Assembly (NCBI GenBank): GCA_025349905.2
Contig: MU625097.1
Span: forward strand, 1-11,939
DNA length: 11,939 bases
Source of the DNA: Blastocladiella britannica
Taxonomy: Eukaryota > Blastocladiomycota > Blastocladiomycetes > Blastocladiales > Blastocladiaceae
Direction of reading: 5' to 3'
Shown here: positions 1 to 8,117 of the stretch, one piece after another
Position numbering within the stretch: the first letter of the stretch is position 1
Layout: each line of letters begins with the position of its first letter
Notes under the pieces: generated by a model
The model's database searches: none
Told to the model about the DNA's origin: nothing
The model's input: the letters and a program-made list of their open reading frames with translations, nothing else
Made by a program: the position numbers and the translations under genes

Positions 1-111
1 TGCCCTAGCCAATGGTGGAACCGCGATGCTCTCGCCGTTGCCAACATTACTGCCAAGGCCAGGCGGGTCTTTCAGTACCAATTCCAACACCAGGCGTATT
101 CCCGTGGATAG
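1..111 (+). CDS. Possible C-terminal end of an upstream gene (partial)
   Basis: The frame starting at base 1 is open to a TAG at 109-111. It encodes 36 residues that begin CPSQWWNRDALAVANITA and end in QAYSRG, an amino acid mix that looks like real protein. No family is recognised. About 140 bp separate its stop from the next start at 254, enough for a 3' end plus a short promoter. The fragment is too short to prove coding, and it could be chance. Confidence 0.25.
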   Translation, partial: CPSQWWNRDALAVANITAKARRVFQYQFQHQAYSRG

Positions 112-253
112 GAGGAGGACGGGTGCCTAGAAGGTGTGGATTTGTAGCCGAGTATCTTGGTGAGCACTTCGGAACAAATACATGCACAGTACGTCATTCA
201 AGATGTGGTGTTTTTTTGAAGTTCCCTCTTGAACGAAAGAAAAGGAGAAAAGA

Positions 254-1191
254 ATGCAGCGCGAACTGACCGAGACCGAGACCGAGCTCGCCGGCCTCAA
301 TGCCCAGCTGACGGTGCTTCAGGATATTCCGTACCTGCCCACGGCCGAGTCCCGGCACCGCCTTGACCTGTACCTCCCCAAGAAGGCTCCTACCTCCACC
401 CGTGGCGATGCTGCCCGGCCGCTGATTGTACTAACCTTGCCATTAGAGTGCGCCCCTCATATCAAGGCTAACCAATAAACCTGAGGAACAAGGTCTTTCT
501 GCACGGCGGCGCCTGGCGTGCCAACGACCGCAAGATGTTTGAGCTGCTGGCCGCGCGTCTGGCGGTCCACGCCGACGCAGTGGTCGCGGTACCTGGATAC
601 CGGCTGTCGGTCCCCGTCAAGGACGCAAACCGGCCCATGCACCCTGCGTTCGAGAATGACGTGGTGTCCGCTCTGGCGTTCTTGCACGCGGTAGCTCCAG
701 CCTACGGCAACTCGTGGTCCACCGACCGCGTGTACGTTGCCGGCCACAGTGCCGGCGCGCACTTGGCGAGTCGTGTGGTCTTTTTCAACTCTGGAAAGCC
801 CGTGCATGTCCGCGGGATCGTGGGCATTGACGGGATCTACAACCTGCGCGACCTGATTGACGAGTACCCGGGCTACACGGATTTCGTTGCGGGGGCGTTC
901 GGAGATGACCAGACCCAGTGGGACGGCGCGTTGGCGGTTCCGGACGCAGATCGCGTGGCCGAAGCGGTCAAGGCGTCGGGACTCAAGGCGGTGCTGACGC
1001 TGCACTCTGCCGACGACGAGCTGCTGACGTTCCGCCAGTCGCGGCTGTTTGACAATGCGGTGCGCAACGCCGCGGTGGGGCCGGAGTTGACGGTCGAGTG
1101 GGACTCGGAGTCGGTGCGCGGCAAGCACGACGACTTGCTGCTGCTGGAGCCCATCGTGCACCGGATTGCACGGTTTGTGCGCGAGAATTGA
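254..1191 (+). CDS. BNA7: Alpha/beta hydrolase, probable kynurenine formamidase (arylformamidase)
   Basis: Exons are 254-427 and 493-1191, giving 290 residues. The 65-nt intron (428-492) runs GTACTA...ACAAG with a GCTAAC branch-like site at 467-472. Exon 1 ends after codon 58, and exon 2 restores HGGAW (62-66), the oxyanion-hole motif, so the splice is well supported. The nucleophile elbow is GHSAG with Ser144. Asp233 in HSADDELLTFRQ and His270 in GKHDDLL complete a Ser-Asp-His triad. The HS..DELLT.RQ stretch resembles fungal Bna7, which hydrolyses N-formylkynurenine to kynurenine in tryptophan breakdown and NAD synthesis. No signal peptide is seen, so a cytosolic enzyme is likely. Length suits the family. 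A related acyl esterase of the same fold remains possible; fold and triad are firm, the exact substrate is inferred. Confidence 0.72.
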
Positions 1192-1214
1192 TTGCATTTC
1201 TTTCATTTTGTTTT

Positions 1215-1825
1215 TTATTGGGGACTGGTGACGGCGGATACCAACTGGTACCGCACCCGGTCTGCCTTCACAAAGCACCCACCGTACACGTTGGGTCCGA
1301 TCTGCTGGAACCCGAGTGGACCCAGGTCGCAGTCTGTGTATCCGCGCATGTGAATCCCTTCGAATATAGGGAAGGACTATAAATAAAAAAAAAATTTATG
1401 GACCAGCGCAGGAGAGGAACTTGAGCCCGTCCGCGACCGTTTTGCTGAACCCAATGTTCTCAAAGTGCATCATGTCGCGCACTTCAATGTACAGCGCGTC
1501 GGCCTCGTCGCTGGGCAGCGCGTCTACATTTCGGTCATTGTCCACGGTGGCGGTTGGCACTGTACCGGCCGGCAGTGCCGGGATATCAAACTATATTCCA
1601 ATATTAAGTACTTTCAAGTAGATCATCGAGCATAAGCGAGTTCGAACGGACAGGCACGTCGCGCTTGGACACGAATGTGCCATCGCCCTGGCGCAGGATC
1701 AGGCACTTGCAGCGCGCGTTCGGGCAGTACACGCGCAGACACGTGGGCATTCCGTCCTTTGGGGTTGGTCCCGATGCCAGCGTGCTCTTGGGCACCTGTG
1801 CGAGGTATGCGAGGATTGTTGCCAT
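1215..1825 (-). CDS. DSS4: Mss4/RABIF-type Rab-binding zinc protein
   Basis: Three exons on the minus strand: 1825-1658, 1590-1404 and 1333-1215 (TAA), 157 residues. Introns are 1591-1657 (67 nt, ACTTAAT-like branch site, ends AATATAG) and 1334-1403 (70 nt, ends ACACAG). Mss4 proteins bind nucleotide-free exocytic Rab GTPases and act as weak exchange factors or holdases in secretion. The diagnostic core is present: VRDMMHFENIGFSKTV (93-108), KFLSCADCDLGPLGF with Cys117 and Cys120, and GGCFVKADRVRY near the end. The N-terminal metal site is VYCPNARCKCLIL (Cys34, Cys39, Cys41), wider than the usual CxxC. The second intron splits the Asp119 codon inside the CxxC motif. The 5' end of the first intron is less certain: another donor would also keep frame. 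The start lies 37 bp from the stop of the upstream membrane-protein gene. Confidence 0.85.
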
Positions 1826-1862
1826 TATGAATTGCTGGTGAAGTCAAAATCGGAGAGGGAAT

Positions 1863-3170
1863 CTATTTTTTCCTCCATTTGCCACCGGCTGCCGTGTCCA
1901 CCGCGGCACTTGGATGGTGGTCGGTGTTGGCCGTGAAGGCGATCTCAGGTAATGACCGGGCCGACGACGACAGAGTTGGGTTCGAATGGAGAACCGCATG
2001 GACGGGCACCAGCGCGTGCTTGCTGGTCTCATTCTCATCCTCGGTGCTGTTTTCGACAGTAACACGAGACCTGTTCTTGGTTGGTGACATCTGTATCGAC
2101 GCGGAGGTCGTAGTATTGCCACCCGAGGGCAGCCCGACATCGCGGATCTCGGCCCGCAACACCAGCAACCGCCTCAGCACCCGCTCCACCACACAGAGCA
2201 CGCCAATCACGAAATGCGCCAAAGCCCATCCGGCCGCAGAGTACACGGCGTCCGGTAAAGTGTTGGATAGCGCCAAGTTGACGAGATTGGCAATCAGTCC
2301 AGCGACCGCCAGACCCATCAGCAGCTTGTACTGGCGCAGCAATCGCACGTACCGCACAACTTGCGGATGTTGTCGTTGTCGGTGCGTTTGCTGCGGCGGT
2401 GCCGGGCCGAATGTGATCAGCCGCGGCTTGGCCTTCCACCGGTCAATTGAGGGCAGCGCCGTTGAGGATGAGGGAAGCGCGAGCTGCGTGAGCGCCCGCA
2501 TCGAGACCATCATTGCCACAAACCCCATGGCCAGGAGCGTGGCCGTCCACCCGAAAAACAGGACTTCTGCGCTATCATCGGAATCGTCGGTTGCCATCGC
2601 CGTAGCGGGTGGATCAAACTGGCCAGAAGAAGAAGTAGCACGGATCGCACTCGCCGCTATCATCACCGCATCGTTGGTCAAGTTGGCAATGGTGGTGATC
2701 ACCAACAACCCGAGCACCGCCTTCATTCCACGGCGTCCCCACCGCCCACACAGCGGCATGACTATCCAGAACAGCCGCGCCGGGTACACGGGCAGGGTCA
2801 ACGTTTCAATCAAGATCACGGCGGTCGCGTATCCGGCCGGTTCGTGGCAGGGTCCAAACAAATCGAACGACGACGTGAACTTTGACTGGGTCTCGCACCC
2901 GGGGTCGACAATCGATAGCATGATCTCGCCAATACTTAAGATGTGGCCCACAGTGAATAAGAGCCATACGATCGCGGTCCCGAGCAGTAGCAGTGGAGGT
3001 TGTAGATCTCGTTGTTGTGGGGACGATTTGAAAGTTGCTCGCCACCACTGGATCGCGTGGAACACGGCAAAGAGGAGGGAGCACAGGCCGGCGACAAAGT
3101 AGATGCTGGTGGCGACGACGAGGCTCGTGGTGTCGTTGTTGGTCGGATCATCCGCTCCTGCCATTATCAT
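1863..3170 (-). CDS. Seven-transmembrane protein, class unrecognised
   Basis: Single open frame ending in TAG at 1863-1865. The open frame extends upstream, but only to a GTG, so the first ATG (3168-3170) is taken: 435 residues, or 433 from the next ATG at 3162-3164. From the 435-residue start, seven hydrophobic spans lie near 16-40, 59-85, 112-139, 150-175, 200-223, 281-302 and 307-331. Cys92 and Cys108 sit in the loop between spans 2 and 3 and could form a disulfide. The loop between spans 5 and 6 is long and basic (about 224-280). A polar Ser/Thr-rich tail of about 100 residues follows the last span and ends in basic residues. This topology is receptor-like, with the N-terminus probably outside and the tail in the cytosol, but I see no motif of a named GPCR class, so signalling is inference. 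It could instead be a transporter-like or sensory membrane protein. No introns are needed. Confidence 0.75.
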   Translation of the reverse strand: MIMAGADDPTNNDTTSLVVATSIYFVAGLCSLLFAVFHAIQWWRATFKSSPQQRDLQPPLLLLGTAIVWLLFTVGHILSIGEIMLSIVDPGCETQSKFTSSFDLFGPCHEPAGYATAVILIETLTLPVYPARLFWIVMPLCGRWGRRGMKAVLGLLVITTIANLTNDAVMIAASAIRATSSSGQFDPPATAMATDDSDDSAEVLFFGWTATLLAMGFVAMMVSMRALTQLALPSSSTALPSIDRWKAKPRLITFGPAPPQQTHRQRQHPQVVRYVRLLRQYKLLMGLAVAGLIANLVNLALSNTLPDAVYSAAGWALAHFVIGVLCVVERVLRRLLVLRAEIRDVGLPSGGNTTTSASIQMSPTKNRSRVTVENSTEDENETSKHALVPVHAVLHSNPTLSSSARSLPEIAFTANTDHHPSAAVDTAAGGKWRKK

Positions 3171-3186
3171 GTATGTTTGGATGGAG

Positions 3187-3208
3187 GGATCAATGCGAAT
3201 ATTGATCC
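3187..3208. repeat. Perfect inverted repeat just upstream of the seven-helix gene
   Basis: GGATCAAT (3187-3194) and ATTGATCC (3201-3208) are exact reverse complements separated by GCGAAT. The element begins 17 bp upstream of the ATG at 3168-3170, so it lies in the probable 5' leader of the minus-strand gene. It could be a leader hairpin or a binding site for a dimeric protein; sequence alone does not decide. Confidence 0.4.
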
Positions 3209-3318
3209 AGCCCCCGAAAGGCACTTATTTAAGCCCAGTGGAATGGCGAGAGCAGAGTATAAAAGTACTTGTAATACAATAACGCATATGGAAACCATCA
3301 ACAACAAAACCAGCCAGC

Positions 3319-4116
3319 TTACTTGCTGTTCTTGGGCTTCTTCTTGGCAATCGTCTCGCCGTCCACAAAGATCCCCTTCTGGTTGAACGGCTCCGGCTGC
3401 TTGTACTTGCGAATGGTGGCCGCCAGCTGCTTGACCACCATCTTGTCAATCCCTTGCAGCACCAGCTGGTCCGGGGCCAATGATTTCGCCGTCACCCCAT
3501 TGGGGACGGGCACCTCCACAATGTTGGCGAACCCGAGCTTCAGAGCCACGGTACGGCCCGCGTTCTCCACCGATGCACGGTACCCGACGCCGACAAACTT
3601 GACGTTGGCAGCGTGGCCCGCCGTGACCCCCGTCACCATGTTGGCCAGCAAAGCGCGCGCGGTGCCCCACATGGCGCGCTGAGTGTCGGCGACCGGGAAG
3701 TCCACCGAAACTGCCAGAGCGGCGGTAGCGGCGGCAGCAGGTGCTGGTGTTTCTGACTCCAGTGTGCGTACAGATGGCTTGGTCGGCGTCAACCGGACGT
3801 ACGCGGGCAGAGGACGCGTCAGCACGCCCAAGGGGCCCGTGACGGTCACCACGTACGACTCGCGCCGGTCCACCGTGTGCGGCGAGGGGACGCGCGCGTC
3901 GGGCAACGGCACCGGGTGCGGGTTGGCGTAGGTCACGGTCACGGCGCCGGCGTCGTAGGCGATCGGTTTGCGGCCAATGTTGGAGTGGGCAGCGGCCGTG
4001 GTGCTGAAGGAAGCGACGGGCGACGCGCGCATGGCGATTGTTGGCACAACCATGCCACTGGAAATGGCAGCAGCAGATGCCATGGCTACCGATGGTCGGT
4101 GGGCGGCAGCGAGCAT
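3319..4116 (-). CDS. MRPL6: Mitochondrial large-subunit ribosomal protein uL6m
   Basis: Uninterrupted 265-residue frame from ATG (4114-4116) to TAA (3319-3321). The protein is the mitochondrial form of ribosomal protein L6, which binds 23S-type rRNA near the sarcin-ricin loop. Residues 1-45 are rich in Ala, Ser and Met with scattered Arg and few acids, as expected of a matrix-targeting peptide. Mature uL6 landmarks follow in order: SNIGRKPI (45-52), GPLGVLTRPL (94-103), ARALLANMVTGVT (153-165), KFVGVGYRAS (173-182), GIDKMVVKQLAATIRKYK (222-239) and PEPFNQKGIF (241-250). The C-terminus is Lys-rich. Compared with bacterial L6 there are extra residues after the first strand (about 64-86) and an Ala/Pro-rich insert (about 117-135). 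Identification is firm; only the leader cleavage point is unknown. Confidence 0.93.
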   Translation of the reverse strand: MLAAAHRPSVAMASAAAISSGMVVPTIAMRASPVASFSTTAAAHSNIGRKPIAYDAGAVTVTYANPHPVPLPDARVPSPHTVDRRESYVVTVTGPLGVLTRPLPAYVRLTPTKPSVRTLESETPAPAAAATAALAVSVDFPVADTQRAMWGTARALLANMVTGVTAGHAANVKFVGVGYRASVENAGRTVALKLGFANIVEVPVPNGVTAKSLAPDQLVLQGIDKMVVKQLAATIRKYKQPEPFNQKGIFVDGETIAKKKPKNSK

Positions 4117-4342
4117 TCTTAATTATTGGGCAGAATAAATAATGAAGGGCTATGCCCTTTGTTTTTTTCGTCTCTTTTGGTTCTTTTCTCTGGACGTGTT
4201 TTGTGACGGACGTTTTTGTTCCCAATTGTTACGGTGCTTTTCTCTTCACTACTCTTCACTTTTTGTTCCCAACAACTCTTAAAGTTTCATCCGGCGTTCA
4301 CCCGACATATGGAAATTTTGAAAAAAACGATACGATCTTGAC
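4117..4342. promoter_or_regulatory. Divergent spacer between uL6m and the broken gene
   Basis: This AT-rich spacer serves uL6m on the left and the disrupted + strand gene on the right. It contains a 6-bp hairpin-like palindrome AAGGGC-tat-GCCCTT (4145-4159) 28 bp upstream of the uL6m ATG. On the + strand it is strongly pyrimidine-rich, with TTTTTGTTCCCAA occurring twice (about 4214 and 4261) and CTCTTCACT repeated in tandem near 4243-4260. Pyrimidine tracts are common just upstream of fungal start codons. No definite TATA box is placed. Confidence 0.4.
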
Positions 4343-5430
4343 ATGGCTCACGATACTGGAACTGATGCCCACACGCGATACCCGTGGACGGAGCGCGAGA
4401 AACTTGCCCTCATCCTCATCCTGTGGCTCCAAACCGATTCCAACTACAAAGCCCTCACAACTCGGCGGCTACGAGAAACGATGCCGCGATCCTCGCCCTG
4501 GCATTTCTCAAATCTGAGAACAGCTGCATCATGCCGGTCCCTTTTCGTGGCAACGACCAGCACGCCTTACACGAGCTTCAATTGATGAAGCAACATTTTA
4601 CCGCTGCCATGATCATGAGCAGCGACCGCGCCCCAGTTCCAAATCACGTAATGGCCTACGGCGAGCGCGAAATTTATGAATCGGCAAAGTTCCCGCCGCA
4701 ACCCCATCACCGCACTCGGCTGATTGCCTCTGATGCTGCTGAAACACACGCTGAGCTGGTATTATTCTTATTGAAATACTTTCAGTTGCCAGTATATTTA
4801 TTGCGTGATCCTCCAGGAATCGACAATCCGTCGCCGCACACGCCGCGCACTAGCACCCAGCACTAACATGATCGGCTGGAGCGCATGACACCAGCGGCTC
4901 GTGCCGAGGACCTTGCCCACAAGCGTGCTGCCGAAGCACAGTGCTCCCAGCAACGAATCCAACAAGAGCACGCTGCGGAAGAAGCGCGATTCCTTCCCGA
5001 GACCAACTGCTGCAAGCTCCACAAGAAGCTGAACGGGCATGTCGTCGTCACCCAGGCCGATCTGGAGCGTGCCATTGACGAGTTCAGCACCAAACACACT
5101 GCTGCCATGCAGGACACTGGCCACACCTGCCTCGTCACTGACCGCCTCAATATTAACGCCAAGATGGTTCGTGCGCCAGTGGCCGAGTTTCCCTGGATTG
5201 TCATGGGCGCCGTTCTTTACACGCCAGTGGGCATCCATGAGAAGTTGGCGTCGTAGTACCGCATCGATGTGCCACTGACCGAGTCGTCTGAAGTGGACGT
5301 GTTCAAGCTCGCACTTTCGACCTAGGGCGTTCTGTCGCGATTGGCCAACAAGCCTTTCAACAGTGCCAGCATCACGGATGTGATCCACCTCCCAACGCAA
5401 TCGCTCGAGAAGACAATGGTGACAGAGTGA
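4343..5430 (+). pseudogene. Disrupted protein-coding gene of unknown function
   Basis: Codon use on the + strand looks like real coding sequence, but no single frame is intact. Frame 2 opens at ATG 4343 with RYPWTEREKLALILILWL and fades near 4470. There the coding signal moves to frame 1 (NDAAILALAFLKSEN onward), as a one-base loss in the run GAAAC would cause. Frame 1 then meets TAA at 4864-4866, TAG at 5254-5256, TAG at 5323-5325 and TGA at 5428-5430, while coding-like sequence continues between them. One stretch (4885-5010) is Ala/Gln/Glu-rich and probably helical. Two stops might be spliced out: the TAA lies in a CACTAAC branch-like site inside a possible 123-nt intron (4759-4881), and the TGA overlaps a GTGAGT donor-like site (5427-5432). 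The frameshift and the two TAGs have no convincing intron. I do not recognise the family. Sequencing error is an alternative for the frameshift, less so for the stops. Confidence 0.6.
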
Positions 5431-5648
5431 GTGGAGCGCCCACGCTCGCCGACACTACTACCAACAAAGTGCTCGACCCAGCAGCCGACATGATCACTGA
5501 CGAGAGCGACCACCCCACAATCCATTCGTTGAGTATCAAGAATCACTCTCCTTGCCTGCTGATCTCGTGTGACGTTCCCGTGGCATACCCAACCGGACTT
5601 GGATCGGTCTTGGCCCGTATTTTTTACAAGTCTTTTTTTGAGTTTTGA

Positions 5649-6282
5649 GCCCATTTCTTTCGACCGTCCTTTACTTTTACTCTTCGACTTATTTCTTTTG
5701 TGTGCGCGCCGATCTTGTCAATGAGCGGATCGCCTGATCGTCGTCTCATTTGCCTTGTGTTGCTTTTTCATTATGTTTGTCGTGTCGGGGGTCCAGTCAA
5801 GTGCATCAGGTGCAGTCGAGAAGCTTGTTGCGGGTGTGGCCTTTTCTTGCTTATTTGATATTCAGTCTCGAGCATAACATGTTTATTTCATTTGTATAGG
5901 TTCTTTGGTATGCGATGTGATCGAACGTGTGTATTTGGGCAAAAGCGAATATATGAAAGTTTATATATGATGAATAGGAATTGGGTTCAGCTTTGGCTGG
6001 ATTTTGGAGCCAAAAATCCGCTGGAAAAGTGTTCTGCAAGTCCACTGGAAAAGGTAAGCAAGTCTGATTCCTGAGGAACGTGGAGAAAAAAATCCAAAAA
6101 ACATGCCAGCGTCAACGACTTAACAATCCAGCGGAAAAAGTGGGATTTTTATTGCCGAATCGGACTTGGTGTTACAGTTTCCTGTGGCTAGTATCTTGCC
6201 CCCTGTTTATCCTGTAAGCTTTTTGACTGTTCTCCGCCGGATTTTGTTCCTACTCTCCCAGCTGTGGAGAACAATCAACAAC
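5649..6282. other. Non-coding spacer with degenerate repeats
   Basis: No convincing gene is seen. The left part (5640-5720) is pyrimidine-rich, like the leader region of the broken gene. The middle (5850-6000) is AT-rich. The right part holds the repeat listed separately and probably the 3' untranslated region of the minus-strand coiled-coil gene, whose stop is at 6283. A 45-codon Cys-rich open frame begins at 5721 but has no other support. I found no tRNA or other structured RNA by eye. Confidence 0.45.
6017..6142. repeat. Degenerate short repeat with TCCRCTGGAAAAG core
   Basis: Two adjacent copies, 6017-6040 and 6041-6062, share TCC[G/A]CTGGAAAAG and end in GCAAG. A third related block, TCCAGCGGAAAAAGTG, lies at 6127-6142. 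TCCGCTGGA (copy 1) and TCCAGCGGA (copy 3) are exact reverse complements, so the block is partly tandem and partly inverted. It may be a decayed mobile-element end or a protein-binding cluster. There is no open frame that explains it. Confidence 0.4.
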
Positions 6283-7419
6283 TCACTTCTCCGGAGCTTG
6301 AGGGGTAGATGAGGGTGAAGGAGGAGGACCACTTCGACTTGCGCTCCCTCCACTCGGCGACAGTATCGTAAAGCAGCTCGACAGACGATCCTCCAGCGAC
6401 TATAATCAGGGGAAGTCAGTCTTAAACAGCTGAAAGTACAAAAAGCATACCTTGACCCGCGTCATCATCTGCTTGACCAGCGCCGACATGTCGCCCGAGC
6501 TCTGCGACCGCCTTGGTGCTGGTGGTGCTGGTGGTGGCGACGATGGAGTGACATCCATGGCATCGCTGTCGTACTCGCGCGCCGCATTCACTAGCGCCGG
6601 TCCCCCACTCTCTCCTTGAACCGTCCGGTCGTGGTGCTGGTGGATCGACGGGACGGGCGTGACCATGGCGCGCCTCGACTCGTCCTCATCGTCATCCGCC
6701 TTCTCACCTGCTGCCGACCGGACCTGGTGGTCACGCACGCGCTCCAGGTCGTCCGTCAACTCCCGCACCGCGTCCCGCATCCGCTGTGCATCGGCTTCCA
6801 CGTCCGCCACGCGTTCCAAGTCAGTCTCGAGCGCGGCAATGCGTTCCAGTGCCGCGCCGTAGTGTCGCTCGGCGTCAGTGACGGTCGCTGACAGGGCCCT
6901 GATTTTTTCAAATATATGAGCCAAAGTAAAAAAGATGGAGAGCACAGGGCATACCGCACTTGGCCCTCGGCCATCTCCAGCTCGGTTTCGAGCTCCGCCA
7001 CCCGCCTTACCGCCGCTGCCTGCCCTGTCTCGGCCGCGACAAGCGACGCCTGCGCTCTATCCAGCGCCGCCGACGTAGTGGCCAGCGTGGCCTGCAATCG
7101 CCGCTGTTCATTTGTCGTCGTTCGTCCGGTGAGTCGTCTGCCATCGTGGCAACTGCCCTTGAAATATTAAAAAAAGGATATAAAAACCTGCGTCTCGTCG
7201 GCGTCAGCACGGGCTCGCTCGGCGGTCGACCGCCACCGAACCACGTCGGCCGTCAGCTGCGCAATCTCGCGGTCCTGCTCGGCCTCCACCTCGCGCGACG
7301 TTTCCTCGAAATCGCGCGCCTCGGCGTCCTTTTCGGCCAGCTGGTGGCGCAAGTGCTCGATTTCGGCCTGCAAGTGGGACACCAGTGGTGGTGGTGGCTA
7401 TGTATTATACAGAGACCAT
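6283..7419 (-). CDS. Long coiled-coil protein, unknown role
   Basis: Proposed exons (minus): 7419-7411, 7367-7188, 7103-6955, 6898-6451 and 6399-6283 (TGA), total 300 residues. Introns are 43, 84, 56 and 51 nt; the last two start GTATGC, and the final one ends in CTGATTATAG. Joining exons 2-4 gives an unbroken heptad-like coiled coil from about residue 4 to 173, rich in Glu, Ala, Arg and Leu. Then come an acidic stretch (DDDEDE), a His/Ser-rich linker, a proline-rich SSPPPAPPAPRR, and a short second helix (SALVKQMMTRVKSLEDRL) split by intron 4. The tail is Ser/Pro-rich. Such proteins often act as scaffolds or cytoskeletal tethers, but no family is recognised. The first exon is only three codons, chosen because ACCATGG is a good start context and the phase fits; this and the exon 3 acceptor (AACAG, or TTGCAG nine bases on) are the weakest points. 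Confidence 0.68.
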
Positions 7420-7570
7420 GGTCAGCGTCGTCGCTCATTGCTCGTTTGTGACCAGGACCATTCAAATTGCAATTCGGATTTTACCATTTGGTATTTTAGT
7501 GAAATTGAAGTTGGGCGTAGAAGAGAAGAAACAACGGATATGCATTCCTCATGAAAAAAAAAACAAGAAC

Positions 7571-8117
7571 TTAGTTCTTCTTGGGGCCACGGGGACGCGA
7601 GTCGGCGGGGGCACCACCCTCGCGGCGGCGGAACGTAGCGCCAACGACGTTGCGGCGGTCCGACCCACGCTCGCCCTGAGCGGTGACCTCGACGACGCGG
7701 ATCTGGGGGATCTTCAGGTCGAGCGACGCCAGCAGGGCCGCGGTCTCGTTGTCCACCACCAGCTCCTTGTCCACGAGCGCCGACACCTCGGGCACGTAGT
7801 TGTCCTTGCGCTCGCGCTCCTCCTCCTGGAGCTTGAACGAGATACCGCGCACGGGGCCCTTCTGAATGCGGCGCATCAGGTGGGTGGTGAAGCCGGCAAT
7901 CTTGTTGCGCATGCGCTTGGACGAGATCTGGGCAACCTCGCCGGCAACCTTCTTGTTGACCTGGAAGTCCAGCGTCAGGCGCGGGTAGTACTTCTCAATC
8001 AGCACGCGCGAGGCCTTCTTGACGGTCTTGGTGCGGACGCGACCCACTTTTCATTTTATTTATTTATTTGGTTAGTCATTTTTCTTTCAAGGAACAAGAA
8101 TGAAAGGTTAACATACT
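7571..8117 (-). CDS. RPS17: Cytosolic 40S ribosomal protein eS17
   Basis: The coding exon 8046-7571 (TAA) encodes 158 residues including [39 protein letters not shown] (44-62), [23 protein letters not shown] split over 64-86, and a C-terminal part of about 70 residues that is a little longer than usual (typical eS17 about 135). The protein is a structural component of the small ribosomal subunit. The genomic frame lacks an ATG: it reads GTG at the Met position and has a TGA two codons upstream. A 70-nt intron (8047-8116) with a perfect GTATGT donor and an ACTAAC branch site joins A at 8117 to TG at 8046-8045, making ATG. Identification is certain; the split start codon is strongly indicated by phase, signals and the absence of any other start. 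Confidence 0.95.
8047..8116 (-). other. Intron splitting the eS17 start codon
   Basis: The 70-nt intron has donor GTATGT (8116-8111), branch-like GACTAACC and acceptor GAAAAG ending at 8047. It lies between the first and second bases of the ATG. These are the clearest splice signals in the window. Its 5' exon would be short and, apart from the A, untranslated. Confidence 0.85.

Noticed and set aside
457..1278. A 273-codon minus-strand open frame
   Set aside because: It is antisense to the formamidase exon, whose catalytic motifs are clear. The protein is Arg/His/Val-rich and low in sense, and it also crosses the last exon of Mss4.
1879..3102. A 407-codon open frame on the + strand
   Set aside because: It lies wholly antisense to the seven-helix gene, has no recognisable domain, and is Ser/Thr/Arg-rich as expected of the reverse complement of hydrophobic coding sequence.
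4798..5400. A 200-codon minus-strand open frame over the broken gene
   Set aside because: Codon third positions and residue mix favour the + strand here. The minus frame shows no domain.
4343..5430. A variant genetic code reading TAA/TAG as Gln to rescue the broken gene
   Set aside because: uL6m, Mss4 and eS17 end in TAA and the seven-helix gene ends in TAG at sensible places, and recoding would not fix the frameshift.
5721..5858. A 45-codon Cys-rich open frame
   Set aside because: It has a hydrophobic N-terminal part and several Cys, but it sits in pyrimidine-rich non-coding DNA with no homology I know and no clear promoter.
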